Origin: Flavobacterium suaedae
GTDB lineage: Bacteria > Bacteroidota > Bacteroidia > Flavobacteriales > Flavobacteriaceae
NCBI RefSeq assembly: GCF_014642915.1
Contig: NZ_BMJE01000001.1
Coordinates: 310,001 to 374,000 of the forward strand
Direction: 5' to 3'
Length of the DNA: 64,000 bases
The notes beneath the pieces are model-generated. The model was not told the origin of the DNA. It saw only the letters and a list, made by a program, of their open reading frames with translations, and made no database searches. The translations under genes were made by a program, and so were the position numbers. Below are positions 1 to 8,612 of this stretch, one piece after another. Positions within the stretch are counted from its first letter, which is position 1; every line of letters begins with the position of its first letter.

Positions 1-720
1 ATCCATTATTTCTGCTACATTATTTGCATCTGCTTTATCTAAAAGAGGTTGTAACCATAAGTCCCGCCCTTCTTTCATATTTACATTAGTATTAGTCCTT
101 TTTACTACAAGTGTTTTTTCAACAGTAGGACATTTTTCCAATGCTTCATCTATAATTTCCTTTAAAGCTATAGTTTTATTACCTCTAAAACCTCCATCTG
201 CAGTAATTACCATTTTACATTCAGAGTCGTTAACTCGTGATGCTACAGCAGAAGCTGAAAATCCTGCAAATACAACCGAATGTATTGCACCTATCCTGGC
301 ACAAGCCAATACAGCAACAGCAAGTTCAGGAATCATAGGTAAATATATACATACCCTGTCCCCTTTTTCTACCCCCTGGCTGCGTAAAACATTTGCCATT
401 TTACAAACTCTGTCATACAGCTCATTGTACGAAATATGCTGTGCCTCTTCTTTAGGGTTATTAGGTTCAAATAGTATAGCTGTTTTATCACCTCTTTTAG
501 CCAAATGGCGGTCTATACAGTTTTTGGTAATATTTACTTTAGCATTTAAAAACCATTTAATTTCAGCTTCCTGCATATCAAACTCTACAACTTTATCCCA
601 TTTTTGGTACCATGTAAAGTTTTCATCTGCTATTCTGTCCCAAAACTTTCTTGGTTCGCGTAATGATTTGTTATAATGCTTAAAATATTGTTCTAAACTG
701 TGTACTTTATAATAGCTCAT
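1..720 (-). CDS. acs: Acetyl-CoA synthetase, 5' part (runs off left edge)
   Basis: AMP-forming acetate-CoA ligase that activates acetate to acetyl-CoA in the cytoplasm. Only the N-terminal 240 residues are present because the gene runs off the left edge. The translation opens MSYYKVHSLEQYFKHY and contains FWDRIADENFTWYQKWDKV, typical of the Acs N-terminal cap. It continues with GDRVCIYLPMIPELAVAVLACARIG and HSVVFAGFSASAVASR of the AMP-binding fold, then ITADGGFRGNK. The start is the ATG at 718-720; no in-frame ATG lies just upstream. A possible -7 element (TATATTTA on the minus strand, 753-760) lies upstream. Acs is the best name; propionyl-CoA ligase is a less likely alternative because the C-terminal specificity residues are out of view. 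Confidence 0.93.
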   Translation of the reverse strand, partial: MSYYKVHSLEQYFKHYNKSLREPRKFWDRIADENFTWYQKWDKVVEFDMQEAEIKWFLNAKVNITKNCIDRHLAKRGDKTAILFEPNNPKEEAQHISYNELYDRVCKMANVLRSQGVEKGDRVCIYLPMIPELAVAVLACARIGAIHSVVFAGFSASAVASRVNDSECKMVITADGGFRGNKTIALKEIIDEALEKCPTVEKTLVVKRTNTNVNMKEGRDLWLQPLLDKADANNVAEIMD

Positions 721-1037
721 TTGATATGTGATTTATAGATTGAGTGTCCGTGTAAATATAAAAGGTTTATTATTCTTTTAATAACACAAATCAATAAATA
801 TCAGATACTAAATTGATAGTTGTTAATTTAATATCTTCTTATAGTTATTAATCTGTATTTTATTAGTGTTATACTACAATATTAAAAAAAATATCCATTT
901 TATTTGTAAGTAAAACCTACTTTATTTGTGAATTTATAGTTTTTCTAAATCGCTTATTATATAAATATGGTACAGCATGTTTTAGTAAAATTATATCTGT
1001 AACTTTGTATATTACAATTAACGATATAAACCGCATT
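721..1037. other. Divergent intergenic region, AT-rich
   Basis: This AT-rich spacer separates acs (leftward) from the luciferase-like oxidoreductase (rightward). The only element I can support is the promoter -7 motif at 1000-1007. I see no hairpin, repeat or small ORF of note. Confidence 0.6.
1000..1007 (+). promoter_or_regulatory. Promoter -7 element of the LLM oxidoreductase gene
   Basis: TAACTTTG matches the Bacteroidota -7 consensus TAnnTTTG. It overlaps the TTG at 1005 that would extend the reading frame, so that TTG cannot be the start; the ATG at 1038 gives a leader of about 25 nt. No clear TTG is seen at the -33 position. Confidence 0.6.
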
Positions 1038-2039
1038 ATGGCAGATATAAAAATTAGTGTTTTAGACCAAGCGCATATAAGCAGAAACAGTAATGCTCAC
1101 CAAACATTATTGAATTCAGCAGAATTAATTAAACTTTCCGATGAATTAGGTTTTGAAAGATATTGGTTAAGCGAACACCACAACTTTAAGCAATTGGCAG
1201 GTACAGCACCGGAAGTACTTATCCCCTACCTCGGTACACAATCTAAAAGAATACGTATTGGTTCAGGAGGAATAATGTTACCGAATCACAGTACCTTTAA
1301 AATGGCTGAAAATTTCGGGTTGCTGGCATCTATGTTTCCGGGAAGAATAGATTTGGGTATAGGCCGTGCTCCCGGTGGCGACAGGCTTTCGGCACATTTG
1401 TTAAATCCTTCAAACACTTTTAGTGAGAAAGATTTTCAAAATCAATTAATAGATATACAAACCTTTTTAAAGCATGAGGAGTTACCGGATACCTATCATG
1501 AAAGTGTAAAAGCATATCCTAAAGCAGAAATACCACCTGAGTTCTGGATATTAACATCCAGCGGAGGGAGCGCGGAATATGCGGCTAAGTTTGGAATGGC
1601 TTTATCTTTCGCTCACTTTATTAACCCTATGGGAGGTCCTGAAGTAGTGGCACAATACAGGGATAATTTTAAACCTTCTGATGAGTTGGGTGACCCAAAA
1701 GTTAACGTTGGTATTTTTGGGTTTTGCAGTGAAGATGAAAATAAAGTAAATGACTGGATTACTGAGTTTGACTATAGAATGTTATATATAGAAATGGGTG
1801 CTAAAGGCGAATTTCCTACTCTTGAGGAAATAAAACAAATGAAATATGACCGCTATCAACAAGCCAGAATTGCTTATAACAGAGGTCGTTTTATTGCCGG
1901 TACTCCTGATGAAATGCAAGCTAGAATAATGAAGTTAGCAAATGATTATAGTACTGACGAAATTATGATTGCTACTATGGCCGATAATTTTGAAGATAGA
2001 AAAGAGTCCTATAAATTAATAGCTGAAATAATGAAATAA
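1038..2039 (+). CDS. LLM-class (luciferase-like) flavin-dependent oxidoreductase
   Basis: Member of the bacterial luciferase-like monooxygenase superfamily (TIM barrel using reduced flavin); the substrate cannot be told from sequence. The 333-residue protein carries SEHHNF near residues 45-50, RIRIGSGGIMLPNHS near 71-85, and FPGRIDLGIGRAPGGD near 100-115, the usual signature blocks of this family. It has no signal peptide or membrane segment, so it is cytoplasmic. The ATG at 1038 is chosen over the upstream TTG because the -7 promoter element overlaps that TTG. The gene stands alone and ends in a strong bidirectional terminator. Confidence 0.88.
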   Translation: MADIKISVLDQAHISRNSNAHQTLLNSAELIKLSDELGFERYWLSEHHNFKQLAGTAPEVLIPYLGTQSKRIRIGSGGIMLPNHSTFKMAENFGLLASMFPGRIDLGIGRAPGGDRLSAHLLNPSNTFSEKDFQNQLIDIQTFLKHEELPDTYHESVKAYPKAEIPPEFWILTSSGGSAEYAAKFGMALSFAHFINPMGGPEVVAQYRDNFKPSDELGDPKVNVGIFGFCSEDENKVNDWITEFDYRMLYIEMGAKGEFPTLEEIKQMKYDRYQQARIAYNRGRFIAGTPDEMQARIMKLANDYSTDEIMIATMADNFEDRKESYKLIAEIMK

Positions 2040-2040
2040 T

Positions 2041-2072
2041 AAAAAAGCCTCTCATAATTGAGAGGCTTTTTT
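2041..2072. terminator. Bidirectional rho-independent terminator
   Basis: Stem GCCTCTC / GAGAGGC with loop ATAATT, flanked by A6 and T6. It sits between the convergent LLM oxidoreductase gene and the small acidic-protein gene and can serve both strands. Confidence 0.85.
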
Positions 2073-2082
2073 ATAGTTATAA

Positions 2083-2415
2083 TTAATACCTTTCGTTTGT
2101 TTCTTCAAAATCATCATCATTACTTGATATAGATTGATTTTGGTCTTCATCAAGATCAATATTATCATTTAAAATATAGTCATCCTGATTAAATGCTTCT
2201 GAATATTTGCTATTTCCGCCCTCAGCATTCCATTTATTCTCACTATTCTGGCTACCTAACTCGTCTGATAAATTACTAGAATCAGTTTCACCTGTATATT
2301 TTACACCTGGTTGTTCCATAGCAAGATATTTATCTGTGTTATCAATATCTTTTTGTTCCGGTGACTTGTTTAAATTATCATTCTCCTTTTCAGTATTCTT
2401 TTTATTCTTTTCCAT
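2083..2415 (-). CDS. Hypothetical acidic low-complexity protein
   Basis: I do not recognise this protein. It is about 110 residues, rich in Asn, Asp, Glu and Ser, with no hydrophobic segment, and looks intrinsically disordered (KKNTEKENDNLNKSPEQKD near the N-terminus, ISSNDDDFEETNERY at the end). The frame is open from an ATG at 2457; the ATG at 2415 is preferred because it begins 13 nt after the stop of the upstream small ORF rather than overlapping it. It ends just before the shared terminator at 2041-2072. The two small genes probably form one transcript. Function unknown. Confidence 0.6.
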   Translation of the reverse strand: MEKNKKNTEKENDNLNKSPEQKDIDNTDKYLAMEQPGVKYTGETDSSNLSDELGSQNSENKWNAEGGNSKYSEAFNQDDYILNDNIDLDEDQNQSISSNDDDFEETNERY

Positions 2416-2428
2416 AGCTTTTTCTTTT

Positions 2429-2620
2429 TTAAAATAACAATACACTTCTGATGTCATTTAACCTCAGTAGTTTAATATTTGTCTTTAAAAGATTTTTAAG
2501 CATGCATGGTGTTTCTTCTTTTTTAACCTCTTGGTTAATTTCAGAAGCTACCTCCTCATAATGTACAGTCTTATCTGCATTTATGATACTGCTGCTATTA
2601 TATTTAATTAAACGTTCCAT
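2429..2620 (-). CDS. Small hypothetical protein (63 aa)
   Basis: An ATG-started 63-residue ORF directly upstream of the acidic protein gene. The sequence (MERLIKYNSSSIINADKTVH at the start, a basic IKLLRLNDIRSVLLF at the end) matches no family I know. Its only support is position: it lies in a small leftward unit with the next gene. Possible real small protein, moderate doubt. Confidence 0.4.
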   Translation of the reverse strand: MERLIKYNSSSIINADKTVHYEEVASEINQEVKKEETPCMLKNLLKTNIKLLRLNDIRSVLLF

Positions 2621-2843
2621 CAGAAAAATTGTTAGTATAGTTAATTTTGTTTCTCAGGTCTAAATTACAAACTCTAAGTGGTTTTAAGTGCTAATTATTC
2701 TATAAGAGATTATTAAATAATAGCCAATTTTAATCAAATTAAAATAGTGTAAGTTTCCCTATAATTATTTACTTAAATTTACTACAAAATTAAAACAGGA
2801 ACAAGGAAAAAGTTTTATTTAACGTTAAGTTTATATGAGTTTT

Positions 2844-3881
2844 TTAATTAAAATCCACAACCCACTCTATACCTGCACTATAGTGTAATTTGCCTTTGTT
2901 TACTTCAAGTGGAGCGGTGAAATTATTAGTATACAAAGCTCCGGTTCCCAGCCCTTGTGGCATAGTGCTGTTTTTAGTAAAAGTCCACTGTGCAATAGCG
3001 TTTAAACCGATATTGCTTTCTAAAGCTGAAGTTGCCCACCAACCTATATTATTTTGCTCTGCAAGCAAAATCCACTCATCACTTCCTTTATAACCGCCTA
3101 CTAAGCTAGGCTTTAAAATAATATATTGTGGCTGTATTTTTTCTAACAAGGCTTGTTTATTCTTATAACCAAAAATGCCTATAAGTTCTTCATCAAGTGC
3201 TATAGGTATCGGAGAGGTTATACATAGCTGCGCCATTTCACTAACCTGACCTTGTTTTATAGGTTGTTCAATGCTATGTATTTGATATTTTGAAATTTGC
3301 TGTAATTTATTTAAAGCTTCATCTACAGAAAAAGCACCATTAGCATCAACGCGTATTTCTATAGTTTCAGCATCAAAATTAGAGCGTATATAGGCTAATA
3401 AGTCAAGTTCTTTATCAAAATCAATAGCCCCTATTTTTAGCTTAATACAATTAAACCCTTGTTGGAGTTTTTGCTCAATTTGTTTTTTCATAAACTCCTT
3501 CTCTCCCATCCAAACAAGACCGTTAATTGTAATACTTTCTTGTCCTTCTGTAAAAGCAGAAGGAAATAATAAATAAGAAGATTTGCTTTTTAGTGAGCGG
3601 AAAGCCACTTCTAAACCAAACTGTATAGAAGGGAATTCTGTAAGTTCATTCCATAAAACTTCTTCCCCTAAATGGATATTATTACAAACCCATTTTAATT
3701 TTTCTTCATAATCAGGTCTGTCATCTATGCTAAGCCCTCTCAGGATACCACACTCTCCTATTCCTTGCTTATCATTTTCTTCGAGTATTATAAACCAGGT
3801 TTCCTTTTCAGTAAGAACGCCCCGCGATGTTCCGCTGGGGCGTTTAAAATTGAGTATATATTTTTTATAACTAGCTTTCAA
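2844..3881 (-). CDS. menC: o-Succinylbenzoate synthase
   Basis: Enolase-superfamily enzyme that dehydrates SHCHC to o-succinylbenzoate in menaquinone synthesis. The 345-residue protein shows the muconate-lactonizing subgroup set: KLK with catalytic Lys147/Lys149, metal ligands Asp179 (RVDAN), Glu205 (IEQP) and Asp230 (ALDEE), and the second-face base Lys257 (ILKPSL). It is the last gene of the leftward men operon, 21 nt after the hydrolase. The start appears to be TTG at 3881: no ATG is available before the barrel begins, and MKASYKKYILNFKRPSGTSR is the expected N-terminus. Context with menA and menB makes MenC much more likely than a dipeptide epimerase. Confidence 0.9.
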   Translation of the reverse strand: MKASYKKYILNFKRPSGTSRGVLTEKETWFIILEENDKQGIGECGILRGLSIDDRPDYEEKLKWVCNNIHLGEEVLWNELTEFPSIQFGLEVAFRSLKSKSSYLLFPSAFTEGQESITINGLVWMGEKEFMKKQIEQKLQQGFNCIKLKIGAIDFDKELDLLAYIRSNFDAETIEIRVDANGAFSVDEALNKLQQISKYQIHSIEQPIKQGQVSEMAQLCITSPIPIALDEELIGIFGYKNKQALLEKIQPQYIILKPSLVGGYKGSDEWILLAEQNNIGWWATSALESNIGLNAIAQWTFTKNSTMPQGLGTGALYTNNFTAPLEVNKGKLHYSAGIEWVVDFN

Positions 3882-3902
3882 TTCTGTTATGGCTCTTTTT
3901 AT

Positions 3903-4580
3903 TTATACATCCAGTGATGAACCTATTTCCAGTAATATAAGTTCTTTGTTCTTATCACTGAATTTCTTTTTAGCACTATCGTGGTCTATTTCAATATATC
4001 CGAAAGTATCGTAGTGATAGCCTAATATCCTGTCACATTCTATAAAGTCAGAAGCTACTACAGCATCTTCTGCATCCATAGTAAAGTTACTACCAATAGG
4101 TAGTATCGCTAAATCCAGATTATAACGCATTGGTATTAGCTTCATATCAAAAGTTAAAGCGGTATCTCCTGCTATATATAGTGTTTTGCCGTCACTTTCT
4201 ATTATAAAACCTCCTTGATTACCACCATAAGTACCATCAGGGAAAGAACTTGAATGTATGGCATTTACATACTTTACCGTACCAAAATCAAAATTCCAGC
4301 TTCCTCCGTGGTTCATAGGGTGTACTGTATAGCCTTTCTTTTCATAATATCCTGCAATTTCCGCATTAGATACTATTACTGCTCCTGTACGCTCTACTAT
4401 AGCATCTACATCAAGAATATGGTCGCCATGCGCATGCGTTAATAAAATATAATCGGCTTCCAGTTTGGTAACGTCAATATCTTTAGCTAATTCATTTGCC
4501 GAAATAAAAGGATCTACAATTATTTTCTTTCCTCCTGTTTCTATACCGAGACTGGCATGTCCGTAATAGGTAACTTTCAT
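3903..4580 (-). CDS. UPF0173-family metal-dependent hydrolase
   Basis: Metallo-beta-lactamase-fold hydrolase, 225 residues. The metal-binding motif HAHGDH is at residues 49-54 (His49, His51, Asp53, His54); further likely ligands are His109 (AIHSSSF), Asp139 (YIAGDTAL) and His189 (GYHYDTFG). It begins MKVTYYGHASLGIE, as UPF0173 members usually do. It lies in the men operon between menA and menC, with 34 and 21 nt gaps. The substrate is unknown. The position suggests a role linked to menaquinone synthesis or clean-up, for instance of a thioester or lactone by-product, but this is inference only. Confidence 0.88.
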   Translation of the reverse strand: MKVTYYGHASLGIETGGKKIIVDPFISANELAKDIDVTKLEADYILLTHAHGDHILDVDAIVERTGAVIVSNAEIAGYYEKKGYTVHPMNHGGSWNFDFGTVKYVNAIHSSSFPDGTYGGNQGGFIIESDGKTLYIAGDTALTFDMKLIPMRYNLDLAILPIGSNFTMDAEDAVVASDFIECDRILGYHYDTFGYIEIDHDSAKKKFSDKNKELILLEIGSSLDV

Positions 4581-4614
4581 AATAATTTTATTTTTTGGTT
4601 TTTAGGTCTAAAAT

Positions 4615-5517
4615 TCAAAATTGCAGCACTATACAAAACAATATAGACAGAAAGAATGTACCTAAAGCTACTTTTTTTAATTCCGGGTCTAAAAGTTTTG
4701 GTACTTTGTTTTTAGCTACTGTTTTTAAATGAATTAAAAATGGTATGTAGGCTAACAGAAACAAATACTGCAACGGCTTAAAATTATATAAAATAGCAAA
4801 GAACAGCATTAAAACCAATGCTAATATTATTATAAAAAAGTGATAGGCTTTTGCTTTTTGAGGTCCTATTTTAACCACAAGTGTATTTTTACCCGACATG
4901 GCATCGGAAACCTGATCGCGCATGTTATTTAAGTTCAGTACAGCCACACTTAGTAAACCTATAGCAACTGCCGGTAATACCACTAGTCTGTCTATCTGTT
5001 TAGCATACAGAAAATAACAGCCAATAACACTTACTAAGCCAAAAAATATAAATACGAAAAGATCCCCAAGCCCACGATAGCCGTATGCCGAAGCGCCTAC
5101 TGTATATTTTATAGCTGCTGCTACTGCTGCCAACCCTAAAACAAAGAAAAACACAGAATAGGCAAAGTTTTCTTTACCAAAGGAAAGGTAAATAAGTACT
5201 ATTGCTGCTATTAAGGTTAACAAAGCCGTAAGTATTATACCTTTTTTCATGCCGCTAACGGTAATTTCTCCGCTTTGTATAGCTCTTTGAGGACCTATTC
5301 GGTTTTCGTTATCGGTTCCTTTTACACCATCACCATAATCATTAGCGAAATTAGAAAGTATTTGCAGCCCTAAGGTTGTAATAAGCGCAAAAGTAAAAAT
5401 ACCCCAATTTGTTAATCCTTGGGAAAAAGCATAAAAACTACCTACCAAGATACCTGAAACCGATAATGGTAACGTTCTTAATCGTGCAGCTTTAAACCAT
5501 GCCCTAGCATTTGCCAT
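4615..5517 (-). CDS. menA: 1,4-Dihydroxy-2-naphthoate polyprenyltransferase
   Basis: Integral-membrane UbiA-family prenyltransferase that attaches the polyprenyl chain to dihydroxynaphthoate. The 300-residue protein has about eight to nine hydrophobic helices. The first Asp-rich motif NDYGDGVKGTD is at residues 59-69, and a second, NNMRDQVSDAMSGKNT, lies near 200-215; these bind the prenyl diphosphate through Mg2+. It starts at ATG 5517, 25 nt after the larger PH-domain gene, and is followed by the hydrolase. Menaquinone is the normal respiratory quinone of Flavobacteria, consistent with this operon. Confidence 0.95.
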   Translation of the reverse strand: MANARAWFKAARLRTLPLSVSGILVGSFYAFSQGLTNWGIFTFALITTLGLQILSNFANDYGDGVKGTDNENRIGPQRAIQSGEITVSGMKKGIILTALLTLIAAIVLIYLSFGKENFAYSVFFFVLGLAAVAAAIKYTVGASAYGYRGLGDLFVFIFFGLVSVIGCYFLYAKQIDRLVVLPAVAIGLLSVAVLNLNNMRDQVSDAMSGKNTLVVKIGPQKAKAYHFFIIILALVLMLFFAILYNFKPLQYLFLLAYIPFLIHLKTVAKNKVPKLLDPELKKVALGTFFLSILFCIVLQF

Positions 5518-5542
5518 TTTTTCTTCTTAATTTATTTGTGTT

Positions 5543-7063
5543 TTACATCCAGTTTTTATCAGTAGTTTCTACCTGATATAACCAATAATTAACCAACTCT
5601 TTAATTCGGGTATAGTTTGCTACCCCAAAACTTAAAGAACCTCCCGCAGTATATAGTGTAACCTTACCAATATCAGGCTTTTTTTGCCAAAAGTATTGTT
5701 TAACACTAACTGCCTGTATTTTATGCGGAGCTAAAAAATCATTATCAATATCCCATGCTCCACTTTGTTTTATTATAAAATCATCACTTACAAACAATTT
5801 GCTGTTATAGTAAGCGAAAAAGACCATTACCCCTACAAATAGTATATATACAGGCAGGAAAATAATAGCATCGTAAATTTCAGGGAATACTGTTATAGCC
5901 AGTAATAAAAATATCGCTACAGGAATAATTAACGCCTTAACAATCTGTATAATGAGTTTTCTAATACTTGGTCTTAGTTCTTGTCCTCTTTCAGGAATTT
6001 CGCCTAACAGAAAAGCTAAAATGGCGTCCCGTTCACTATTATTACATCCGGGTATTTCAATAGCCATTTTTTGTTGCTCTTTAGCAGAATTATTCCCCAT
6101 ATTAGACGCCTGTTGCACCTTAACATCCTGAATATTCATCTTCTTCTGAAAGAAGTTTCTTCGCACTCCTGCTATTTGAACCCTTTCCGGTTTTATAATA
6201 GTGCTTCTGGTATTAAGTAAACCGTATGATAGTAATAGAGAGTCTTTTTTCTTAGCTATTTTGTAACCAAAGTATTTTAGTATAGTACGGGAAAGGTTCA
6301 CCAGTAAGGTTAAAAAGATAATAGCTACAATTATAAACGTTATAAACCTAAGTAACATTCTTGGATGGATATATTCATCGATAGGATTCTCGTTATACCC
6401 CATTGTGCCTATATACTCATCAACATTTTGGTAGATTGTCATTACAAAGGCAAACAGTAACCCGAAACTACGGGCATAGTTTGACGTTATACCTGTTTTT
6501 ACAAGACTGAGAAAGCTGATTTCTACAAAATCTTTTTCCTCTTCCTTTTCTGTAACCTTTTCTGCATCTGCCTCGAAGTTTTTGTTTTCAGATGAAAGTA
6601 AACGTTCTTTTAAAAGTAAAGCCAATTCATGTGTTATAGCTTTTATAGTGACTTCTTTTTTACTGCTGCCTGCCGAATCTACTTCAAGTGCATGTACGCC
6701 TATAAACTTTTGTATAAGGTTTTGATTGATGTTAACCTGTTGTATTTTCTCCAGCGGAATAGTCGTCCTGCTTTTATTTAGAATACCATCTTTTAAAACA
6801 AACTCATCATTTTCTTCATCAATATAAAAAGTGAAATTGCGGTATTTTAAATAAGCTATTATACTTATTAAAACAACTACTGTCCCTACAATAAGAGCAA
6901 CGCGGGATTTATCTAGCGAACTGAATTTAAATACCCAAACCAGTAATACAGGCCAAAAAGCCCTTACTGTTTTTTGCAGGGTATCAGTAAACATTACCAC
7001 CACCCCAACTAATGACTGCCGTTGTGGCTGGCTAAAGTTCGCTTTCATTAGGCTCTTCTTCAT
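5543..7063 (-). CDS. PH-domain membrane protein, YdbT-like (large subunit)
   Basis: A 506-residue membrane protein with several pairs of hydrophobic segments alternating with bacterial PH (bPH2, YdbT) domains. PH-domain features include RTTIPLEKIQQVNINQNLIQ near residues 98-117, RSTIIKPERVQIAGVRRNFF near 287-306, and FLAPHKIQAVSVKQYFWQ near the C-terminus, each a family-typical PxxxIQ or PxRVQ strand. Its start region overlaps the preceding gene (stop 7032): ATG at 7063 or at 7048 are both possible, implying translational coupling. Embedded between menB and menA in the men operon. Role unknown; the same pair of genes is widespread in bacteria outside men loci. Confidence 0.85.
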   Translation of the reverse strand: MKKSLMKANFSQPQRQSLVGVVVMFTDTLQKTVRAFWPVLLVWVFKFSSLDKSRVALIVGTVVVLISIIAYLKYRNFTFYIDEENDEFVLKDGILNKSRTTIPLEKIQQVNINQNLIQKFIGVHALEVDSAGSSKKEVTIKAITHELALLLKERLLSSENKNFEADAEKVTEKEEEKDFVEISFLSLVKTGITSNYARSFGLLFAFVMTIYQNVDEYIGTMGYNENPIDEYIHPRMLLRFITFIIVAIIFLTLLVNLSRTILKYFGYKIAKKKDSLLLSYGLLNTRSTIIKPERVQIAGVRRNFFQKKMNIQDVKVQQASNMGNNSAKEQQKMAIEIPGCNNSERDAILAFLLGEIPERGQELRPSIRKLIIQIVKALIIPVAIFLLLAITVFPEIYDAIIFLPVYILFVGVMVFFAYYNSKLFVSDDFIIKQSGAWDIDNDFLAPHKIQAVSVKQYFWQKKPDIGKVTLYTAGGSLSFGVANYTRIKELVNYWLYQVETTDKNWM

Positions 7064-7568
7064 TTAATAACTTTCCTCTCAAAAGTAATTTAATTTTCTC
7101 GGCATGTTCTTTTTCAAGTCCGGGAATTTTTACATCACTGCTATCGCCTCCTGCTGTGAATATTTCTATAGCTGCTAACCCTAAAGCCCTTGATATTAGC
7201 CCTTCGTGTAAGGCTACGTGTTGCACCCTGTTATAAGGAATTATAGTTGTATTTATAGCTATTGCACCGCTACGGTAAATTACATCGTGCGTACGGAAGG
7301 CAAAACCTCTGTTTTTAAACTTAATTCTTGTAATAAATACCGTAATAACTAAAAAGGTTATATATACGCTGCTAAAGGCATACCAGTACGGATGTAGCTC
7401 TTCTATAAAATATATAGCAACACTTGCAGCTACACCTAAAATAAAATAAAGTAATGCCACATTAAAAAGCATTACCTTAAGGTATTTTGGATGTAATTTT
7501 GTTAGTGTTACTTCTTCAAACTTAGGTAGCTCAAAAGTATTTATAGGATTGTTTTTAAATTCCTCCAT
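7032..7568 (-). CDS. PH-domain membrane protein, YdbS-like (small subunit)
   Basis: A 178-residue protein with two adjacent transmembrane helices (about residues 32-78, VMLFNVALLYFILGVAASV and following) and then one bPH2 domain containing NTTIIPYNRVQHVALHEG, GLAAIEIFTAGGDSSDVKIPG. This is the small partner of the YdbS/YdbT pair. It starts at ATG 7568, 23 nt after menB, and its 3' end overlaps the start of the large partner. It is part of the men operon, but no enzymatic function is suggested. Confidence 0.85.
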   Translation of the reverse strand: MEEFKNNPINTFELPKFEEVTLTKLHPKYLKVMLFNVALLYFILGVAASVAIYFIEELHPYWYAFSSVYITFLVITVFITRIKFKNRGFAFRTHDVIYRSGAIAINTTIIPYNRVQHVALHEGLISRALGLAAIEIFTAGGDSSDVKIPGLEKEHAEKIKLLLRGKLLNEEEPNESEL

Positions 7569-7591
7569 TTAAAATAGTTAAACCTTATTAA

Positions 7592-8434
7592 TTAAGGTAT
7601 CCATTTAATATCTTTAAAATTAGGTTTTCTCTTTTCAAGAAAAGCATTTCTACCTTCTTTTGCTTCCTCTGTCATATAAGTAAGTCGGGTAGCTTCACCT
7701 GCAAAAACCTGTTGCCCTACCATACCATCATCGGTTGCATTAAATGCAAATTTCAGCATTTTTATAGAGGTTGGCGATTTTTCCAGTATTTCCTGTGCCC
7801 ATTGGTAAGCAGTATCTTCCAGCTCTTTATGAGGTATTACGGCATTTACCATACCCATTTCATAAGCATCTTGTGCTGAATAATTACGTCCTAAAAAGAA
7901 TATTTCACGAGCACGTTTTTGTCCTACCATTTTAGCAAGGTATGCCGATCCATAACCGCCATCAAAACTGGTAACATCAGCATCAGTTTGTTTAAATATA
8001 GCATGTTCTTTACTGGCAAGCGTAAGGTCGCATACAACATGAAGGCTATGTCCTCCGCCTACTGCCCAGCCCGGTACTACAGCAATTACAACCTTTGGCA
8101 TAAAACGTATAAGGCGTTGTACTTCAAGTATATTAAGGCGATGCATACCATCATCTCCTACATATCCCTGCTCTCCTCTTGCTTTTTGGTCGCCACCACT
8201 ACAAAATGAATAAATACCATCTTTAGGAGAAGGTCCTTCAGCTGAAAGTAATACTACCCCTATTGAAGTATCTTCACGTGCATCTAAAAATGCTTCAAAA
8301 AGTTCACTTGTAGTTTTCGGGCGAAAAGCATTACGTACCTCAGGTCTGTTAAAGGCTATACGGGCAACACCATCACATTTTTTATAGGTTATATCTTCAA
8401 ATTCTTTTACTGTTTTCCAGTTTATAGTACTCAT
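7592..8434 (-). CDS. menB: 1,4-Dihydroxy-2-naphthoyl-CoA synthase
   Basis: Crotonase-fold enzyme that cyclises o-succinylbenzoyl-CoA to dihydroxynaphthoyl-CoA. The 280-residue protein carries FRPKTTSELFEAF near residue 37, YSFCSGGDQKARGEQGYVGD near 74-93, AVVPGWAVGGGHSLHVVCDL near 118-137 (oxyanion-hole glycines), and TDADVTSFDGGYGSAYLAKMVG with the MenB-specific SFDGGYG motif. These features separate MenB from ordinary enoyl-CoA hydratases. It is the first gene of the leftward men operon, served by the promoter at 8455-8484. Confidence 0.95.
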   Translation of the reverse strand: MSTINWKTVKEFEDITYKKCDGVARIAFNRPEVRNAFRPKTTSELFEAFLDAREDTSIGVVLLSAEGPSPKDGIYSFCSGGDQKARGEQGYVGDDGMHRLNILEVQRLIRFMPKVVIAVVPGWAVGGGHSLHVVCDLTLASKEHAIFKQTDADVTSFDGGYGSAYLAKMVGQKRAREIFFLGRNYSAQDAYEMGMVNAVIPHKELEDTAYQWAQEILEKSPTSIKMLKFAFNATDDGMVGQQVFAGEATRLTYMTEEAKEGRNAFLEKRKPNFKDIKWIP

Positions 8435-8454
8435 AATGTAAATTAAATTTCTCG

Positions 8455-8484
8455 TAAAAATACGGCATTTTTCGTATTCCTCAA
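8455..8484 (-). promoter_or_regulatory. Promoter of the men operon
   Basis: On the minus strand TTG (8484-8482), exactly 19 bp, then TATTTTTA (8462-8455): a Bacteroidota-type promoter with one mismatch (TTTA for TTTG) in the -7 element. It lies 20 nt before the menB start. Confidence 0.6.
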
Positions 8485-8561
8485 TAAAAATTAGGTATAT
8501 AGATATTCTGTAAATATGCGTATTTAATGGCGGAATTTAACGTTAAACAACAAAAAAATTC

Positions 8562-8591
8562 TTGCAAAAAAAGCATGGTTGTTTATATTTG
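8562..8591 (+). promoter_or_regulatory. Promoter of the serine hydrolase gene
   Basis: TTG at 8562-8564, exactly 19 bp, then TATATTTG at 8584-8591: a perfect Bacteroidota sigma promoter. The predicted transcription start is near 8596-8598, which makes the ATG at 8613 the likely start codon. Confidence 0.8.
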
Positions 8592-8612
8592 CGTTTTATG
8601 CCCAGGAAGAAG

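Noticed and set aside
425..676. Plus-strand ORF inside acs
   Set aside because: It lies antisense to a clear acetyl-CoA synthetase frame and its protein has no recognisable features.
1005..1037. TTG start of the LLM oxidoreductase at 1005
   Set aside because: It overlaps the -7 promoter element, so the mRNA would not contain it.
8562..8612. TTG start at 8562 and ATG at 8598 for the serine hydrolase
   Set aside because: The TTG is the -33 promoter hexamer and the ATG is at the predicted transcription start; ATG 8613 opens the signal peptide.
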